A stretch of 30,812 nucleotides of DNA from positions 1 through 30,812 of the IMG/VR virus record IMGVR_UViG_3300010413_000237; one strand, written 5' to 3'. The position numbers and the translations under genes are program-made. The stretch is from a virus. Below, in pieces: positions 28,283 through 30,812 of the stretch. The notes under the pieces are model-generated. The model was not told the DNA's origin, made no database searches, and saw only the letters and a program-made list of their open reading frames with translations. Position 1 is the stretch's first letter. The number at the start of each line of letters is the position of its first letter.

Positions 28283-29896
28283 ATGGCACAACTGCTACCG
28301 CTCAACATGCAATACCCCGGCGCTGCCGGGCTTAACCTCCAGAACTCGCAGGGCATACTTCCGCCTGTGTTCGCGACGGTGGCAGAGAACCTCGTGCTGG
28401 ATAAGAAGGGGCGGCTCACACTGCGCCCCGGCACCAAGGATGTAGGAGCACGTAACTGGACTTCTGGTTCTGGATTCTACACCGGACACATCTACACCCA
28501 GTACAGGCACCTGAAGAACGATGGCACCGAAGGCCATTATATGTACGCGTACGACAGTGGTCTGAACGTGAGGTGGATTTACGAACTGACCTCAAACGTG
28601 TGGACCGCAAGGTACACCGTGCAGATGTACTTCTCGGTCCCGAAGTTCTTCTCGTTCAATGGTCTCCCATACATGACGGGATACTCGACCGGTAGCCCGT
28701 ACTGGGTGTACCAGACCTCACCGGGTACGAACTTTACGTTCATGCCCGTGGTCAGTTCTGATGCCCCACCCCTCACTAATATACGCGATGTGCTGTCTGC
28801 GTGGGGACGTATCTGGGTGATAGACGACACCACACTATACTGGTGTGATCTCCTTGACTCGTCTCAGTGGGGTACTGGTGGATCAAACCAGATCGACCTA
28901 AAGAATGTGTGGGCGCACGGCAACGACACGCCGATAGCGTTGGCGGAGTTCAACGGCAACCTCGTCATCCTCGGTAAGCGGTCGCTCATCGTGTACGGTA
29001 GCCCTGACCAAGTAGCCGCAGGCAACATGGTAAAGGTCGAGGCCATTGACGGAGTCGGTTGTGTGGCCAGAGACACTGTGCAGAACATTGGTAACGACCT
29101 GATGTGGTTGTCGGCCGAAGGGCCGGCGACACTTGGCCGCGTGATCCAAGAGAAGTCGATGCCGCTGAACATGGTAGGTGGTCAGGTCGCTGACGCGATC
29201 CGTACCGCGATCAACGAGGAGTTGATCGACATACCGTACTACCAGTCACAGGCCACGTCGGCGTACTCCCAGAAGACGGGGACGTACTACTTGCGTATTG
29301 TACCGTCGTACGGCACGAACTCTCGTGACGTAACGTGGTGCTTCCATGTGAAGCAGACTGACGGTGAAGGTCACTTCCCAGTCACAGAGATACCAGCGAA
29401 ATCCGGCGCGGACCCGCTACCGATCTACTCGTCGCTAATCAACGGACCCACCGGCAAGGTGTATGCTGTGGATACGAGTGTCGTGAACCACCATCAGATC
29501 GTTGAACTGACGCCTACCGTGTACCTTGACAAGGTGGCTTACACCGGAAGCGGCGGATCAGCAATCGACCAGATCACGTTCACGACCGGGTGGTTGGACT
29601 TCTCTGAACTGGATGCCGGCGACATCGAGAAGATACTCAAGGAGTGTCGACTCATCGTTGAGGGTGGTAACTCGGAAGCCATCACGCTCAACGTGTACGG
29701 TGATTACGACGACACGACTGTACTGTCCACCGAGACGGTTACCGTTCCGGCGACTGGTGACGTGAACACACTGATCTTTAACATCGGCGGCGAGGCCGGC
29801 GTAGTGAAGCTCAGCTTCTCGGCCGCTACCCTGTCGTCCGCAATCACTCTCACTCGCGCTGCGGTGTATGCCAAGCGCGGTAAACTCTCGCAGTAA
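28283..29896 (+). CDS. Tail tubular protein B (T7 gp12-like nozzle)
   Basis: The 537-aa product starts MAQLLPLNMQYPGAAGLNLQ and includes VAENLVLDKKGRLTLRPGTK and FNGNLVILGKRSLIVYGSPD, both typical of gp12-type nozzle proteins, then SQKTGTYYLRIVPSYGTNSR. The gene continues an open frame upstream to 27998, but that part overlaps tail tubular A and has no signal; GAGG precedes the chosen ATG. It is shorter than T7 gp12 (794 aa) because the family varies in beta-propeller inserts. It forms the tail tip with protein A. Confidence 0.92.
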   Translation: MAQLLPLNMQYPGAAGLNLQNSQGILPPVFATVAENLVLDKKGRLTLRPGTKDVGARNWTSGSGFYTGHIYTQYRHLKNDGTEGHYMYAYDSGLNVRWIYELTSNVWTARYTVQMYFSVPKFFSFNGLPYMTGYSTGSPYWVYQTSPGTNFTFMPVVSSDAPPLTNIRDVLSAWGRIWVIDDTTLYWCDLLDSSQWGTGGSNQIDLKNVWAHGNDTPIALAEFNGNLVILGKRSLIVYGSPDQVAAGNMVKVEAIDGVGCVARDTVQNIGNDLMWLSAEGPATLGRVIQEKSMPLNMVGGQVADAIRTAINEELIDIPYYQSQATSAYSQKTGTYYLRIVPSYGTNSRDVTWCFHVKQTDGEGHFPVTEIPAKSGADPLPIYSSLINGPTGKVYAVDTSVVNHHQIVELTPTVYLDKVAYTGSGGSAIDQITFTTGWLDFSELDAGDIEKILKECRLIVEGGNSEAITLNVYGDYDDTTVLSTETVTVPATGDVNTLIFNIGGEAGVVKLSFSAATLSSAITLTRAAVYAKRGKLSQ

Positions 29897-29908
29897 GGAG
29901 GCCCACTC

Positions 29909-30760
29909 ATGGGTGGTATCGCAAGACAAGCAGCGGAGGACGCTGCCAAGCGCGTAGGTCAGGTACAGACCGGCTCGTATGCCGGTCCACTGGGAACAGT
30001 CTCGTTCGACCCTACGACCGGGGTGGCCAACGTAACGCCTTCCGGAAATCAGAGGTTCCAGCAGCAGACCCTCGGGTTCGCAGGCAACAACCTCGCGGCC
30101 GGGGTGCGGCAGCTTGAGCCGGGTGCGCAGCAGTTCGGCCAGCAGGCGTTCGACACCAGTCAGCAGCTTCTTCAGCAGGCGGGTGCGTTCGATCCACTCG
30201 GTGAGGCGGAGAAACGGTTCCAGCGGCTACAGGCCGCGCTCCAGCCGGGGCGCAAGGAGCAGCAGGACGTACTGCAAGAGCAGTTGTTCCGGCAGGGCCG
30301 GCTCGACTCGGGTCAGGGCGCACGCCTTGAGGCCCAGCAGCAGGCGGCGTTCAGGCTGGCGGACGTACAGGCGCTCAACGATATGTACGGTCAGGCGCAG
30401 CAGGCGCAGCAGCAGGCCATCCAGCAGGGCCTACAGGCCGGTGCGGCCGGTACCACGGCGCAGCAGTCACAGTCCGCCCTCCTCGGGCAGACGCTGAGCC
30501 AGCAGGAGCAGATAGCGGCCCAGCCCTTCCGTATCGCGGGCATGTTGCAGGACATCTCAGCAAATGAGGTCGCCCGGCGCGCAGCAGCGGCCGGGGCGTT
30601 GACGCAGAACAACGCGGTCACCGGTCAGGTGTCCGGTGGCGGGGGTGCAGGTGCGGCGCTCGGCGGATTGGCCGGCGCGGCAATAGGCGGGTACTTCGGT
30701 GGCCCCGCCGGGGCGTCGACTGGTGCAACGGTGGGCAGTAATCTTGGAAGTTTCCTGTAA
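29909..30760 (+). CDS. Gln-rich internal virion / DNA ejection protein
   Basis: The 283-aa product has a Gln/Ala-rich helical body (FGQQAFDTSQQLLQQAGAFD, YGQAQQAQQQAIQQGLQAG) and a C-terminal glycine-zipper tail (GGGGAGAALGGLAGAAIGGY) that could insert in a membrane. This mix, the size and the position after the tail tube genes fit an ejection protein that helps DNA cross the cell envelope. Sequence-level family is not identified. TAAGGAGG is 7-8 bases upstream. Confidence 0.75.
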   Translation: MGGIARQAAEDAAKRVGQVQTGSYAGPLGTVSFDPTTGVANVTPSGNQRFQQQTLGFAGNNLAAGVRQLEPGAQQFGQQAFDTSQQLLQQAGAFDPLGEAEKRFQRLQAALQPGRKEQQDVLQEQLFRQGRLDSGQGARLEAQQQAAFRLADVQALNDMYGQAQQAQQQAIQQGLQAGAAGTTAQQSQSALLGQTLSQQEQIAAQPFRIAGMLQDISANEVARRAAAAGALTQNNAVTGQVSGGGGAGAALGGLAGAAIGGYFGGPAGASTGATVGSNLGSFL

Positions 30761-30766
30761 CGGGGG

Positions 30767-30795
30767 TTGACAATGGCTCAGAATTATGGTACAAT
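30767..30795 (+). promoter_or_regulatory. Sigma-70 extended -10 promoter over gene start
   Basis: TTGACA (30767-30772), a 17-base spacer and TGG-TACAAT (-10 at 30790-30795). It has the same form as the promoters at 2440-2469 and 7008-7036 but on the plus strand. It covers the start codon of the next gene, so a transcript from it would begin inside that gene. The match could be chance. Confidence 0.6.
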
Positions 30796-30812
30796 ATTGG
30801 GTGTGGACCCCG
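30773..30812 (+). CDS. Start of next virion gene (partial)
   Basis: ATG at 30773 with GGGGG 6-7 bases upstream opens a frame reading MAQNYGTILGVDP that runs off the right edge. Its position after the probable ejection protein suggests another internal virion protein, but too little is present to identify it. The upstream -35 hexamer overlaps the spacer between ribosome site and ATG. Confidence 0.6.
   Translation, partial: MAQNYGTILGVDP

Overview
The window is a GC-rich (roughly 58-60% by eye) segment of a tailed double-stranded DNA phage with podovirus-type genes. Evidence is a T7-like replication set (family A DNA polymerase with 3'-5' exonuclease, Toprim primase, DnaB-type helicase, 5'-3' exonuclease, endonuclease I resolvase, ATP-dependent DNA ligase, OB-fold ssDNA-binding proteins) together with terminase large subunit, a long portal, scaffold, major capsid protein and the paired tail tubular proteins A and B typical of short-tailed phages. 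The host cannot be read from the sequence. Near-consensus sigma-70 promoters, an SSB-type DDDIPF tail and an ANR/PerC-like domain suggest a proteobacterium, but this is inference. No phage RNA polymerase, lysin, integrase or CRISPR array is seen; the window is open at both ends.

Layout. Bases 1-14783 are a dense leftward (minus-strand) block of about 37 genes, most overlapping by 1-4 bases (ATGA, TGATG, TAATG, GTGA junctions). From promoter-proximal to distal it holds many small early-type proteins (14783 down to 10815), then DNA ligase, small zinc-binding and hypothetical proteins, primase, a small HTH protein, an OB-fold protein, helicase, DNA polymerase, a second OB-fold protein, 5'-3' exonuclease, endonuclease I and a membrane protein. 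Several small genes (10815-10919, 11708-11878, 13521-13661, 13822-13998, and 17261-17404 on the other arm) were found by reading the gaps or correcting starts. Two strong extended -10 sigma-70 promoters lie inside the block, upstream of the HTH gene (7008-7036) and of the second OB-fold gene (2440-2469); a third promoter of the same form lies at 30767-30795 on the plus strand.

Bases 14784-16164 form a divergent control region of about 1.4 kb with little convincing coding capacity. It carries two different tandem arrays of six short repeats: GCAAGnnnnGTGCCA at a 26-27 bp period (15312-15458) and GTCGGnnnnnTTTACAC-type 17-mers at a 21-30 bp period (15498-15635). Two more copies of the second repeat sit in a gene junction of the left block (14546-14584). 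With the adjacent AT-rich stretch and several dyads this is the best candidate for a replication origin or transcription control centre, and the least explained part of the window.

Bases 16165-30812 are the rightward block: a small HTH protein, a probable structured non-coding stretch bracketed by a duplicated 15-mer, small proteins, a tRNA-Tyr(GUA) with a long variable arm and encoded CCA, a small HExxH metallopeptidase-like protein, a DUF5681-like (possible small terminase) protein, large terminase, portal, an FmdB-like zinc ribbon, scaffold, capsid, a strong terminator, a coiled-coil/membrane protein, two tail appendage proteins, tail tubular proteins A and B, a Gln-rich probable ejection protein and the start of another virion gene. 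Left-block products would replicate and process the genome and right-block products package it and build the particle.
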